Source: Mycolicibacter senuensis
GTDB lineage: Bacteria > Actinomycetota > Actinomycetes > Mycobacteriales > Mycobacteriaceae
Direction: 5' to 3'
Assembly: GCF_002101885.1 (NCBI RefSeq)
Contig: NZ_LQPS01000054.1
Location: 186,001 to 250,000, forward strand
DNA: 64,000 bases
Part shown: piece by piece, positions 33,304 to 40,631 of the stretch
How positions within the stretch are numbered: position 1 is the stretch's first letter
Layout: each line of letters opens with the position of its first letter
The notes under the pieces: generated by a model
Databases searched by the model: none
The model's input: the letters and a program-made list of their open reading frames with translations, nothing else
What the model was told of the DNA's origin: nothing
Translations under genes and position numbers: made by a program

Positions 33304-35121
33304 ATGACAGCGCAGACCGCCCACACCCTGGTCGACTTATTGCGCCACCAAGCCGAGCGCTACGGGGACAAGGTGGTGTTCAGCTTCTCCTATAACGGTG
33401 ATGGCGAAGACGAGAGTCGACTGACCTACCGCGAGCTGGACCTCAAGGCGCGGGCCGTTGCGGCCAATCTGCAACAGCAGGGCGCGGCGGGAGAGCGGGT
33501 GTTCGTGTTCTGCCGCCCGGGGTTGGATGCGATCACCGGCTTTTTCGGCTGTCTGTATGCGGGGGCGATCGCGGTGCCGGTGCATGAGCGGCTGGCGCCG
33601 CGACTGTCGTCGGTGATCCCCGATGCCCAGGCCGATTTCGCGGTCGCCCCGCCCGCCATGGCGGGGAAGGTCACGACTTTCGTCGAGGCGGTGATGGGCT
33701 TGGTCAGCGACCGCCCGATGCAGTGGTGCACCACTGATGTTCCCGTCTCCGACGCCGATGCGTGGGTGCCGCCCGATGTCGATGCGACTAGTACCGCGAT
33801 GGTGCAGTACACCTCGGGTTCGACGACGGCACCGAATGGTGTGGTGGTCAGCCACGCGAACCTGATGCACAATCTGGGCGCCATTCGCGAGAGCTGGCCC
33901 GGGGATGATCAACAGGTCGCGGTGCTGTGGTTGCCGCCGCATCACGACATGGGTCTCATCGGCGGGGTGCTGCAGACAATTTACTTGGGCTACACCACCT
34001 TCTTGATGTCGCCGAGCGCCATGATGAAGCGGCCGATGGGGTGGTTGGAGGCGATCTCGCGCCACGGTGCCACCTACACCGTCGCACCCAATTTCGCCTT
34101 CGAGATCTGCGTGCAGCGCAGCACCCCCGAAGAACGGGACGCGCTGGATCTGTCGCGTCTGGCTGTCGTGATGAACGGCGCGGAACCGGTGCGCATCGAA
34201 ACCATGCGGGCCTTCACCGATGCCTTCGCCGCGGCGGGTTTCCGGTTGGAGGCGTTCTGGCCGGTGTATGGACTGGCCGAGGCGACCCTTCTGGTCACCG
34301 GCGGGTCGGATTCCCCGCTGCCGCTGGTGCAACACGTGGATCGGGGCGCGCTGGAACTCGACCGTGTCGTCAACGGTGCGCCGGATGCGCCGACCACCGT
34401 GGCGCTGGTGGGCTGCGGGAAGGCTCGCGGCGGCCAGCAACTCGCGATCGTCGATCCGGAAACCCACCGGCGCAGCCGAGCCGACAAGATCGGTGAGATC
34501 TGGGTCGCCGGCCCGAGCGTCGCCCTTGGCTACCTCGGCAACCCGGAGAAGACGGCGCGAACCTTCGCGGCCTACATCGCCGATACCGGGGACGGGCCGT
34601 TCCTGCGCACTGGAGACTTGGGGTTCCTGCGTGACGGCGAGCTCTTCATCACCGGTCGCTACAAAGACCTGGTCGTGATCGACGGCGCCAACTACTACCC
34701 GAATGACATCGAGGTCACCGTGCAAGGTTGCCACCCGGCGCTGCAGACCGGGCGTAGTGCGGTTTTCGCGGTCACCCTGGAACCGGACGGCGCGCCGCAG
34801 CTCGTCGTCGTGCAGGAGGTGGACCGGGAAGGGGTCACCGAAGCCGAACTCAACGACATCGCCGGCGCGGTCCAGGCTGCGGTCATCGCACACCACCGCG
34901 TATCGGTCAATTCGCTGATCCTGGTTCCTGCCAGAGGGATTCCCGTGACATCGAGCGGCAAAGTGCAGCGCGGGCTGTGCCGCCAGCGGCACCTCGACGG
35001 CGAGTTTGAGACGGTGGCCGAATGGCACGGGCCGGTGCGAAAGGCCAGCACGGAGGATTCAGCCGAATTTATCCAGGAGGTGTTAGCCCGGCCACGGCTC
35101 GGGTCGCGGACATCCTGGTGA
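33304..35121 (+). CDS. Fatty acyl-AMP ligase (FAAL), orphan
   Basis: 605-residue adenylate-forming enzyme that activates a fatty acid to acyl-AMP for transfer to an acyl carrier or polyketide synthase. Motifs: P-loop-like VQYTSGSTTAPNGVVVSHAN (about residues 167-186), LPPHHDMGLIGG, VAPNFAFEICV, A5-type YGLAEATLLVTGG, FLRTGDLGFL (ATP ribose contact), ITGRYKDLVVIDGANYYPND, and near the C-terminus SSGKVQRG with the A10 lysine. The pattern HHDMGLI and PNFAFEICV favours the FAAL class over CoA ligases. I start at ATG 33304 (GTGAGGCG upstream). No polyketide synthase or carrier protein is nearby, so the acyl acceptor is unknown. Confidence 0.85.
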   Translation: MTAQTAHTLVDLLRHQAERYGDKVVFSFSYNGDGEDESRLTYRELDLKARAVAANLQQQGAAGERVFVFCRPGLDAITGFFGCLYAGAIAVPVHERLAPRLSSVIPDAQADFAVAPPAMAGKVTTFVEAVMGLVSDRPMQWCTTDVPVSDADAWVPPDVDATSTAMVQYTSGSTTAPNGVVVSHANLMHNLGAIRESWPGDDQQVAVLWLPPHHDMGLIGGVLQTIYLGYTTFLMSPSAMMKRPMGWLEAISRHGATYTVAPNFAFEICVQRSTPEERDALDLSRLAVVMNGAEPVRIETMRAFTDAFAAAGFRLEAFWPVYGLAEATLLVTGGSDSPLPLVQHVDRGALELDRVVNGAPDAPTTVALVGCGKARGGQQLAIVDPETHRRSRADKIGEIWVAGPSVALGYLGNPEKTARTFAAYIADTGDGPFLRTGDLGFLRDGELFITGRYKDLVVIDGANYYPNDIEVTVQGCHPALQTGRSAVFAVTLEPDGAPQLVVVQEVDREGVTEAELNDIAGAVQAAVIAHHRVSVNSLILVPARGIPVTSSGKVQRGLCRQRHLDGEFETVAEWHGPVRKASTEDSAEFIQEVLARPRLGSRTSW

Positions 35122-35143
35122 GGCAATCAGGTGTCCTGTGGCG

Positions 35144-35632
35144 TCACCGAGAACGCTTCAGTCCGTCGGCGATCTGCCGGCAGCTGGTGGCCATGGCTGC
35201 GATCTGCGGGCGGGTCAGCGGGCCGAGGAAATGCCTCCGCACCTCGGTTTCGTAGGTGACCAAGGCTTCTTCCACCACTGTTCGGCCGGCGTCGGTGATG
35301 CTGGCCAGGACGCGACGCCGGTCGTGCGGACTCGCCGCCCGCAGCACCAAACCTTTGTTCTCCAGGCGACGGATCTGCCTGGTCAGCCGACTCGGTGGGG
35401 ATGGCAGCGCTTCGGCCAGATCACCCATCTGAAGACCGTCAGCAGGAGAATCGTCGAGCAGCGCCAGCAGTTCGACATCGACGAGTGAGAGCTGGTGGAG
35501 ATCGGTCAATTTCCGATTCAGCGCAGCGTTCATCCGCAAGGCGGTGGCCAAGTAGTTCTGCCACGACTTCTGCTCCGCTAAGTCCAGTTCGGGTGTGCCA
35601 CCGCCGATTCGGCGTGGAATGAAGCCGGACAT
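35144..35632 (-). CDS. MarR-family regulator, fourth member, convergent with the FAAL gene
   Basis: 162-residue winged-helix regulator. It shares the layout of the 23932-26792 set: WQNYLATALRMNAALNRKL, LSLVDVELLALLDDSPADGL, recognition helix ALPSPPSRLTRQIRRLENKG, wing SPHDRRRVLASIT, then YETEVRRHFLGPLTRPQIAA and SCRQIADGLKRSR. It is convergent with the FAAL gene, with 22 bases between stops, suggesting it may control it or sense its product. The operator family TTGAAC...GTTCAA is not evident immediately upstream. Ligand unknown. Confidence 0.85.
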   Translation of the reverse strand: MSGFIPRRIGGGTPELDLAEQKSWQNYLATALRMNAALNRKLTDLHQLSLVDVELLALLDDSPADGLQMGDLAEALPSPPSRLTRQIRRLENKGLVLRAASPHDRRRVLASITDAGRTVVEEALVTYETEVRRHFLGPLTRPQIAAMATSCRQIADGLKRSR

Positions 35633-36157
35633 GGTGCGATATTACTCGATGAACAATGCGCAGCGCAGCCGAAAGCGTCGATAGATAGCCAGAATTCAGA
35701 AGAACGCATCGGAAAAATCGTTGCGGTTTGAATGAATTGCGCGGATAAACAATGCTTCTCGCTCGCGGTCTGGTGGCGGGCGACTGAGCGGCTGCGGTCG
35801 GCCCCGAGTCTCTGAGGCTGAGCGGTGCAGGCTCGAGGCTCGACTAGCATTGTCGCATGCCGGGTTTCAGGCAAACCATCTTTTTGGCGGGCCGACTGGC
35901 CGAAGCGAAACGTGGCGCCCGTTGACGTCAGAATTGGAACCCCCTCCGAGTGGAGCCATATTATTTTCGGATTGAAGAATTCCGGCGATGGCGGCTGCGG
36001 AGTGTGCCCTCCGGGTAGGGCATATGGCAGCTCTTTAGGGCCCATCCGGGCAATTCGCCGCGTTTGCGACCGTGACGCCTGCCGACGTGCTTAGTGACAG
36101 GATTTCGTGGCACTCGCGGGGCCGGCGCGCGTCGGCGCCCGTATGATCGGCGCTACG
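35633..36157. other. Gene-free region, moderately AT-rich
   Basis: 525 bases between the fourth MarR gene and the TetR gene. Two short open frames (plus 35825-36094, minus 36045-35578) have no family features and unusual composition, so I do not call them. The segment 35640-35760 (AAAAATCG, GAATGAATTG) is AT-richer and probably holds the MarR promoter. Confidence 0.5.
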
Positions 36158-36661
36158 TTATATGGTCTCGGGGTGGCCGGTGGCGAGGTCACGTAGCTCC
36201 GCAAGGACCTCAACCGCGGTCGGTGCACTGTCGGGGTTGATCAGTGACTGGATCATCAGACCGAGCACGATTGCGAGGGCGACCGAGCCGCCCGTCTCGG
36301 TGCGCGCTCGCGCTTGCCCCTCGGCCAGGCGGGTCCGCAGTTCGTCGTTGCGCTGGGCTTGCACAATCGCTTCCAGATGCGATGTCCACAGGGCCCTGTC
36401 GGTGGTGAAGGAGTCGATCAGCGGCTGCCAGCGATCCACCGCTGACGGTGACCGGTCCTGGGGGGTCAGCCTCGTGTCGAGTTCGTCCATCTCCTCAAGA
36501 AGAGCCTGCACCAGCAGTCGTTCACGGCTGCCGAAGTGATAGCCGATGGCGGCGTGGCTGACCCCGGCGGCCGCGGCGATGTCGCGCACCGTCGTGCTCG
36601 CCCAGCCTCGCTCGACAAGGCAGCGCTTGGCGCCCTGCAGTAGGTCCTCTCGGTTGCCCAT
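36158..36661 (-). CDS. TetR-family repressor
   Basis: 167 residues. N-terminal helix-turn-helix VRDIAAAAGVSHAAIGYHFG (about residues 25-44) after LLQGAKRCLVERGWASTT; C-terminal helical ligand domain with ALWTSHLEAIVQAQRNDEL. Start ATG 36661 lies seven bases from a perfect 18-bp palindrome. Divergent from an acyl-CoA-dehydrogenase-type monooxygenase, so it very probably controls that gene and itself, with the monooxygenase substrate or product as likely inducer. Confidence 0.88.
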   Translation of the reverse strand: MGNREDLLQGAKRCLVERGWASTTVRDIAAAAGVSHAAIGYHFGSRERLLVQALLEEMDELDTRLTPQDRSPSAVDRWQPLIDSFTTDRALWTSHLEAIVQAQRNDELRTRLAEGQARARTETGGSVALAIVLGLMIQSLINPDSAPTAVEVLAELRDLATGHPETI

Positions 36662-36668
36662 CGATGCA

Positions 36669-36686
36669 GGTTAACCGCGGTTAACC
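36669..36686. promoter_or_regulatory. Perfect 18-bp palindromic TetR operator
   Basis: GGTTAACCGCGGTTAACC is identical to its own reverse complement and can also be read as two copies of GGTTAACC joined by GC. It sits seven bases before the TetR ATG and 30 bases before the -35 of the divergent monooxygenase promoter. Confidence 0.75.
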
Positions 36687-36715
36687 GGATTGCACAAATG
36701 GCTGGACCGAATGGA

Positions 36716-36745
36716 TTGACCATATGGACAAATCGGGAGTACGGT
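36716..36745 (+). promoter_or_regulatory. Candidate promoter of the monooxygenase gene
   Basis: -35 TTGACC (36716-36721), 18-base spacer, -10 TACGGT (36740-36745); predicted start about 36752, leader about 44 bases to GTG 36796. Confidence 0.4.
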
Positions 36746-36795
36746 GCGGGACAAGCCCCGCGCGTGGGGACCCCCGCAGTTGTGGAGGTGACGTC

Positions 36796-37965
36796 GTGGC
36801 GCACGTCGTGGTCGAACGCGTCGAGCAGATCGCGGGGCGCCTGACCGCTGCGGCCGAGGAAACCGAGCGGCTGGGCACGCTCTCGCAGCAGTCGGTGGCG
36901 CTGATCCGTCAAGCCGGTGTGATGCGGATGCTGCAGCCGCGCGACTGCGGCGGCTACGCCGCGCACCCCCGCGAGTACGCCGAAGCCGTCATGGCGGTCG
37001 CGAAGGCCTGCGGCTCGACCGGTTGGGTGTGCGGCGTCGTAGGGGTGCACCCGTGGGAGATGGCGCTGATGGACCGCCGGTTGCAAACCGAAGTCTGGGG
37101 GCAGGATCCCGAAACCTGGATCGCATCCCCGTATGCCGCACAAGGGGTCGCCACCCCCGTCGACGGCGGCTACCAGTTGAACGGGCGGTGGGCCTTCTCG
37201 TCGGGCACCGATCACTGCGACTGGATCGTGCTCGGCGCGCGAGTGGGGGAGACGTTGCTGCCCCGGGTGCTGCACGTGGTGCTACCGCGCAGCGAGTACA
37301 CGGTTGTCGACGATTCGTGGGACGTCATCGGCCTATCGGGCACCGGCAGCAAAGACATCGTGGTCGACGGGGCGTTCGTTCCGCATTACCGCACGATCGA
37401 TTTCGAGCATGTCGCGTCCGAGATGGACCCCGCCGAGCGGGTCGGGCGCACCGAAACGCTGTACCGGCTGCCGTTCTGGGCGATGTTCCCGCTCGGAATC
37501 ACCGCCGCTGTCATCGGTATCGCCGAGGGTGCGCTGGCCGCCCACTTCGACTATCAGCGAGACCAGGCCGCCACCACCGGAACCAGGATCAACGACGACC
37601 CGGATGCGCGGTGCGCGGTCTCCGAAGCCGCCGCCGAGATCGCCGCCTCCCGGGTTGAACTCCTGGACGGCATCAGCCGGCTGTTCGATGCTGCCGACGC
37701 GGGCGAAGTGATCAGCTGCGAAGAGCGCTCGCTGGTGCCTCGCAATCAGCTTCGCTGCGCACGGCGGGCCGTGGCCGCCGTCGATGCGATCTTTACCCGC
37801 TCGGGCGGCACAGCTGCGCGTAAAAGCAATCCGCTGCAACGGTTCTGGCGTGATGCCCACGTCGGGCTGGGGCAGGCTATCCACTTGTCGGACACGATCT
37901 ACCATTCCAGCGCGCTCACGGCGACGGGGGAGCAGGCACCGGAGGCGCTGCGGGCGTTGATGTGA
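36796..37965 (+). CDS. HsaA-like flavin-dependent monooxygenase (acyl-CoA dehydrogenase fold)
   Basis: 389-residue group D flavin monooxygenase of the HsaA/HpaH type, which hydroxylates an aromatic or steroid-derived substrate with reduced flavin from a partner reductase. Features: N-terminal helical domain with TERLGTLSQQSVALIRQAGV, STGWVCGVVGVHPWEMALM, the middle beta domain GGYQLNGRWAFSSGTDHCDW, SGTGSKDIVVDGAFVP, and a C-terminal helical domain ending FTRSGGTAARKSNPLQRFWR, DAHVGLGQAIH. I start at GTG 36796 because GGAGGTG lies five bases upstream; the length then equals HsaA (394). No flavin reductase (HsaB) gene is adjacent. Control by the divergent TetR is inferred from the palindrome between them. 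Confidence 0.85.
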   Translation: MAHVVVERVEQIAGRLTAAAEETERLGTLSQQSVALIRQAGVMRMLQPRDCGGYAAHPREYAEAVMAVAKACGSTGWVCGVVGVHPWEMALMDRRLQTEVWGQDPETWIASPYAAQGVATPVDGGYQLNGRWAFSSGTDHCDWIVLGARVGETLLPRVLHVVLPRSEYTVVDDSWDVIGLSGTGSKDIVVDGAFVPHYRTIDFEHVASEMDPAERVGRTETLYRLPFWAMFPLGITAAVIGIAEGALAAHFDYQRDQAATTGTRINDDPDARCAVSEAAAEIAASRVELLDGISRLFDAADAGEVISCEERSLVPRNQLRCARRAVAAVDAIFTRSGGTAARKSNPLQRFWRDAHVGLGQAIHLSDTIYHSSALTATGEQAPEALRALM

Positions 37966-38134
37966 TGGATTGCGGGCCTTGCCGGGCTTCGCTCGGTGCC
38001 CCACGTCAGACAACCAAATAGCCTATTCGCTGTGCCGCAGCAGCGATCCGCAGCGCCAGTCCGGGATGGGTCAGCGGTAGTGATAGCACCGGTCGAGACG
38101 GCATCGCCGCGGCGGCGGGTTAGGGTGCGAGCGG

Positions 38135-38488
38135 TCAGCTGCCGCCGATCGCGACCGTGATCTGTTCGCGGATGCTCGCCAATTGGCGAGCGGTGACTGC
38201 GGAGCCGGTGGCGCTGACCCTCCGCAAGGAAACGCTGGTGACATGGTGCGCCAACGCCCAGCATGTCGCCTCGGCGCCGTTCTCCGCTGTCGGCTCGATC
38301 CGCTCGGCAAAGGATCTGTGCGCCAACCCCTCATCCCGGGTCAGCGGGACTACCAGCAGGTTCGGATAGCTGTCGGGAAACAGCTCGTGGTCTTCGACCA
38401 CTACCGCCGGACGCAGCTTGCCGGGTTCGTGAAGTGCGCCGCTGCGCCAGTCGACGACAACGATGCTGCCGGCCTGGTGGCGGTTCAC
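38135..38488 (-). CDS. mazF: MazF/PemK-type toxin, module A
   Basis: 117-residue endoribonuclease toxin of the CcdB/MazF fold, cutting mRNA or tRNA. Seen: GSIVVVDWRSGALHEPGKLRPAVVVEDHELF (the strand pair with the conserved R-P-x-V-V), NLLVVPLTRDEGL, and ARQLASIREQI at the end. Start overlaps the antitoxin stop by four bases (ATGA). Upstream ribbon-helix-helix partner first, as normal. Back-to-back with a second MazF module at 38846-39384. Confidence 0.82.
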   Translation of the reverse strand: MNRHQAGSIVVVDWRSGALHEPGKLRPAVVVEDHELFPDSYPNLLVVPLTRDEGLAHRSFAERIEPTAENGAEATCWALAHHVTSVSLRRVSATGSAVTARQLASIREQITVAIGGS

Positions 38489-38727
38489 GGCAGGTCGGTG
38501 AGCGGCGTCCCGAGTTCGTCGAGTTCGCTGCGCGCATCGGGGTGCTCGGCCAGGTGGGCCATCACGCGCTCGCCGTCCGCCCGGATCATCTCCCGTCGGG
38601 TCTGCCGCGCCTGGGCTTCGGCCAGCTCTCTAACGAATGCGCTCAGCCCCTTGCCTTGCTTACGGGCCGCTGCTTCGAGCACTGCCCGATCGTCAGCGTT
38701 GAGCCGAATCGTCAGCGTCTGTGCCAT
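38485..38727 (-). CDS. Ribbon-helix-helix antitoxin of MazF module A
   Basis: 80 residues: ribbon-helix-helix N-terminus (TLTIRLNADDRAVLEAAARK, GLSAFVRELAEAQ) and an acidic C-terminal toxin-binding tail (HPDARSELDELGTPLTDLP). Start ATG 38727; a minus-strand TACGTT seven bases upstream could give a leaderless message. Its gene is divergent from the antitoxin of module B with 118 bases between. Confidence 0.82.
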   Translation of the reverse strand: MAQTLTIRLNADDRAVLEAAARKQGKGLSAFVRELAEAQARQTRREMIRADGERVMAHLAEHPDARSELDELGTPLTDLP

Positions 38728-38807
38728 ACACGCGAACGTACCACGGAGGCGTCATACATCTGGGCTCCGGCCAACCCGAACGTGGCGGTCGGGGTCGCGG
38801 CTGGTGG

Positions 38808-38826
38808 TGTCGAACATTTGTCGAAC
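38808..38826 (+). promoter_or_regulatory. Direct-repeat operator candidate for MazF module B
   Basis: TGTCGAAC occurs at 38808-38815 and again at 38819-38826, an 11-base period that places both on the same DNA face. A -10-like TAGCGT follows at 38832, and the antitoxin ATG is at 38846. Tandem sites of one turn suit cooperative binding by a dimeric antitoxin. Confidence 0.45.
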
Positions 38827-38845
38827 TTTCGCTAGCGTGGGTGTC

Positions 38846-39046
38846 ATGGCTGGATCAATCGGCTTCCGTCCGACGCAAGACGACGAGCGCATCCTGCGCG
38901 AGGCCTCGCGCCCGGGCGAGAGCACTTCGGACACGTTGCGCCGAGCGCTGCGGCTGTTGGACCACGAACGGTGGCTGACGCAGTTTCGCGCGGACGCGGA
39001 AGCGCTCAAGGACGAGGATGTCAACGCAGAGCCCGAAGCCTGGTGA
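38846..39046 (+). CDS. Antitoxin of MazF module B
   Basis: 66 residues: MAGSIGFRPTQDDERILREA, SDTLRRALRLLDHERWLTQF and an acidic end (EALKDEDVNAEPEAW). The first 40 residues look like a ribbon-helix-helix domain, the acidic tail a toxin-binding arm. Start ATG 38846; the stop overlaps the toxin start by four bases (GTGA). Confidence 0.78.
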   Translation: MAGSIGFRPTQDDERILREASRPGESTSDTLRRALRLLDHERWLTQFRADAEALKDEDVNAEPEAW

Positions 39047-39384
39047 TCCGCGGAGCCGTCTATCGGATCGATCTCGGGCGGCCCCGCGGTCACGAGCAGG
39101 GCGGCAACCGCCTGGGTTTGGTTGTGTCCCCGTCGGATTCGCCGCTATCGGTGGTGACTGTGGTCCCCACGTCGACCTCGGCTGGTCCGTCCATTCACCG
39201 TCCCGAAATTGAGATCGCCGGTCGGCCGACGCGCATGCTGGTCGACCAGATCCGCTCGATCGACACCCACTATGTTGTGGGCGACCCGGTCGACTACCTG
39301 ACTCGCGACCAGCTCATCGAGGTCGAGCTCGCGCTGGTCCACTATCTCGGTGTTCAAGAGGCCATCCCCCCGCGATCTTCGTGA
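39043..39384 (+). CDS. mazF: MazF-type toxin, module B
   Basis: 113-residue MazF-fold RNase: RGAVYRIDLGRPRGHEQGGNRLGLVVSP (strands with conserved G-x-R-x-x-x-V-V-S), VVTVVPTSTSA, and RMLVDQIRSIDTHYVVGDP (the MLVDQIR motif is a hallmark of actinobacterial MazF proteins). Start GTG 39043 is fixed by the overlap with the antitoxin. Only distantly similar to module A, so not a recent duplicate. Confidence 0.86.
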   Translation: MIRGAVYRIDLGRPRGHEQGGNRLGLVVSPSDSPLSVVTVVPTSTSAGPSIHRPEIEIAGRPTRMLVDQIRSIDTHYVVGDPVDYLTRDQLIEVELALVHYLGVQEAIPPRSS

Positions 39385-39465
39385 CGCCCGGGCAGCCCGT
39401 CGGTGTTGCTTGGCGGCGCTGCGCGGACCGGAGTGCGCCGTAGCACTTATCGCTACGCTTGGGAG

Positions 39466-39714
39466 ATGGCCAGGACGATCCCGCAGCGTGAACTGCGCAA
39501 CGACAACGCCAAGGTGATGGATGCCGTTGTGGGAGGCGAGACGTTCATCGTGACCCGCAACGGCGAACCGGTGGCCGAACTGCGGCCGATACGGGTCACT
39601 CGCCGCACGTTCATCCCGCGGGGTGATATCGCCGCGCTGGCGGACGCGGCGGTGCGTATCGACCACCGCCGGTTCCGCGCCGATCTCGACCGGGCGATTG
39701 ATCAGCGTGTCTGA
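39466..39714 (+). CDS. Phd/YefM-type antitoxin
   Basis: 82 residues: MARTIPQRELRNDNAKVMDAV then VTRNGEPVAELRPI, the standard Phd/YefM fold with a DNA-binding N-terminus, followed by a C-terminal arm with DLDRAIDQRV. Start ATG 39466. The next gene starts eight bases inside its 3' end. Partner is a PIN-domain toxin that seems shortened, so the antitoxin may be an orphan in practice, still able to repress its promoter or neutralise related VapC proteins. Confidence 0.84.
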   Translation: MARTIPQRELRNDNAKVMDAVVGGETFIVTRNGEPVAELRPIRVTRRTFIPRGDIAALADAAVRIDHRRFRADLDRAIDQRV

Positions 39715-39931
39715 GCCGACGTCTGGGCTACTGGACACCTCGGTCGTCATCGACTGGCATGACCCGAAGGTCGTTGTCGCGCTTCCCGACGAGGTCGCGT
39801 TCTCGGCTATCACCGCAGCGGAGTTGGCCGCCGGCCCACTGCTGGCCACCAGCGCCGTCGAAGCGGCCAGACGCCAGGAGCGGTTGGATTTCGCCGGGCT
39901 CAAGGACCTGATTCGCGTCGTCGCGGTCTGA
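39707..39931 (+). pseudogene. C-terminally truncated VapC PIN-domain toxin
   Basis: The frame begins GTG 39707 (MSEPTSGLLDTSVVIDW) and shows the first two PIN acidic positions (Asp in LLDTS, Glu in AAELAAG), then RQERLDFAGLKDLIRVVAV and a stop after 74 codons. Intact VapC proteins have about 130 residues and two further acidic residues in the second half; those are absent here, and the following bases do not restore them in another frame that I can see. Likely a broken toxin left behind with its antitoxin, though a short stable fragment cannot be excluded. Confidence 0.72.
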
Positions 39932-40051
39932 TCGCTGGTCCGGGGGCCGTCGCCGAAACCCGCCCAGGGGCTTCGCGGCCTGGCTAAGCTCAGGCCGGCA
40001 TGCAGGGGGAGCCACCGTCATCGCGCACGATGAGACCCCAAGGAGTAGGCA

Positions 40052-40261
40052 GTGAACCGTCACCTTCTTCTCGCCGCGGCAGCCGCGAGCACAGCGGCCA
40101 TGGGCGTCGTTCTCGCGCCGGTCGTCTCGGCAGGCCCGCCGTACAAGAACTGCTCCGAGGCTCACGCCGACGGCCGGTACAACATCCCGGAAGGTGACGA
40201 CGCCTACTCGTCGAAGCTTGATCGCGACGGCGACGGCTTGGCCTGCGAACCCAAGCGCTGA
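40052..40261 (+). CDS. Secreted excalibur-domain protein
   Basis: 69 residues. A signal peptide (MNRHLLLAAAAASTAAMGVV, cleavage near VVSA-GPP) is followed by one excalibur calcium-binding domain: YKNCSEAHADGRYNIPEGDD then SKLDRDGDGLACEP, with the DxDxDGxxCE loop and two cysteines. Start GTG 40052 after AAGGAG. Exported to the cell surface; function of such single-domain proteins is unknown. Confidence 0.85.
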   Translation: MNRHLLLAAAAASTAAMGVVLAPVVSAGPPYKNCSEAHADGRYNIPEGDDAYSSKLDRDGDGLACEPKR

Positions 40262-40292
40262 GGCCGGGCAGCCGGCAACCCCTGCTCGGACG

Positions 40293-40505
40293 TTAGGCAG
40301 CGGCGATACGGATGGTGAGTCGCTGCCCGCAGGCGCGGGCGAGGTGTTCGAGCAGCTCGACAGTCGGAGTGCGGGCCCCGGATTCGATGGAGGCGATGGC
40401 CGACTGCGTGGTGCCCATCTTGCGGGCCAGCTCAGCCTGGGTCAGCCCAGCGGTCTCACGGGCACGGTAGGCGGTCTCCGCCAGCTCCATCGCCAGACCC
40501 GGCAA
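40293..40505 (-). CDS. Small XRE-type HTH protein, orphan antitoxin-like
   Basis: 70 residues with one XRE helix-turn-helix: TAGLTQAELARKMGTTQSAI then ESGARTPTVELLEHLARACG. The size and the C-terminal RLTIRIAAA strand are those of HigA-type antitoxins without their usual N-terminal arm. Upstream on the same strand the frame reaches a stop within about 20 bases (SRLSPIEICQ then stop), and no toxin partner is seen. Could act on its own promoter or on the Fic gene, which is divergent from it. Confidence 0.7.
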   Translation of the reverse strand: MPGLAMELAETAYRARETAGLTQAELARKMGTTQSAIASIESGARTPTVELLEHLARACGQRLTIRIAAA

Positions 40506-40576
40506 ATCCTCGAGCAGCTATTGACAGATCTCGATCGGGCTCAGTCTGGAGATCACGCCCATAGCTAACATTTGCA

Positions 40577-40595
40577 CTGTAAAACTATAATACAG
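40577..40595 (+). promoter_or_regulatory. Promoter and inverted repeat upstream of the Fic gene
   Basis: A consensus TATAAT at 40586-40591 lies inside an inverted repeat with arms CTGTA (40577-40581) and TACAG (40591-40595). The surroundings (40560-40610) are unusually AT-rich. No good -35 is seen. The site could be bound by the small XRE protein or the winged helix of Fic. Confidence 0.45.
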
Positions 40596-40631
40596 ATGCT
40601 GTAGGTATGTGTTGCGCGAGAAAGGTTCACT

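Noticed and set aside
35578..36094. Two overlapping frames on opposite strands between the fourth MarR gene and TetR
   Set aside because: No conserved motifs, odd composition, no proper start contexts.
38183..38845. N-terminal extension of the MazF module B antitoxin frame
   Set aside because: It runs opposite MazF module A; the ATG at 38846 gives a protein of normal antitoxin size.
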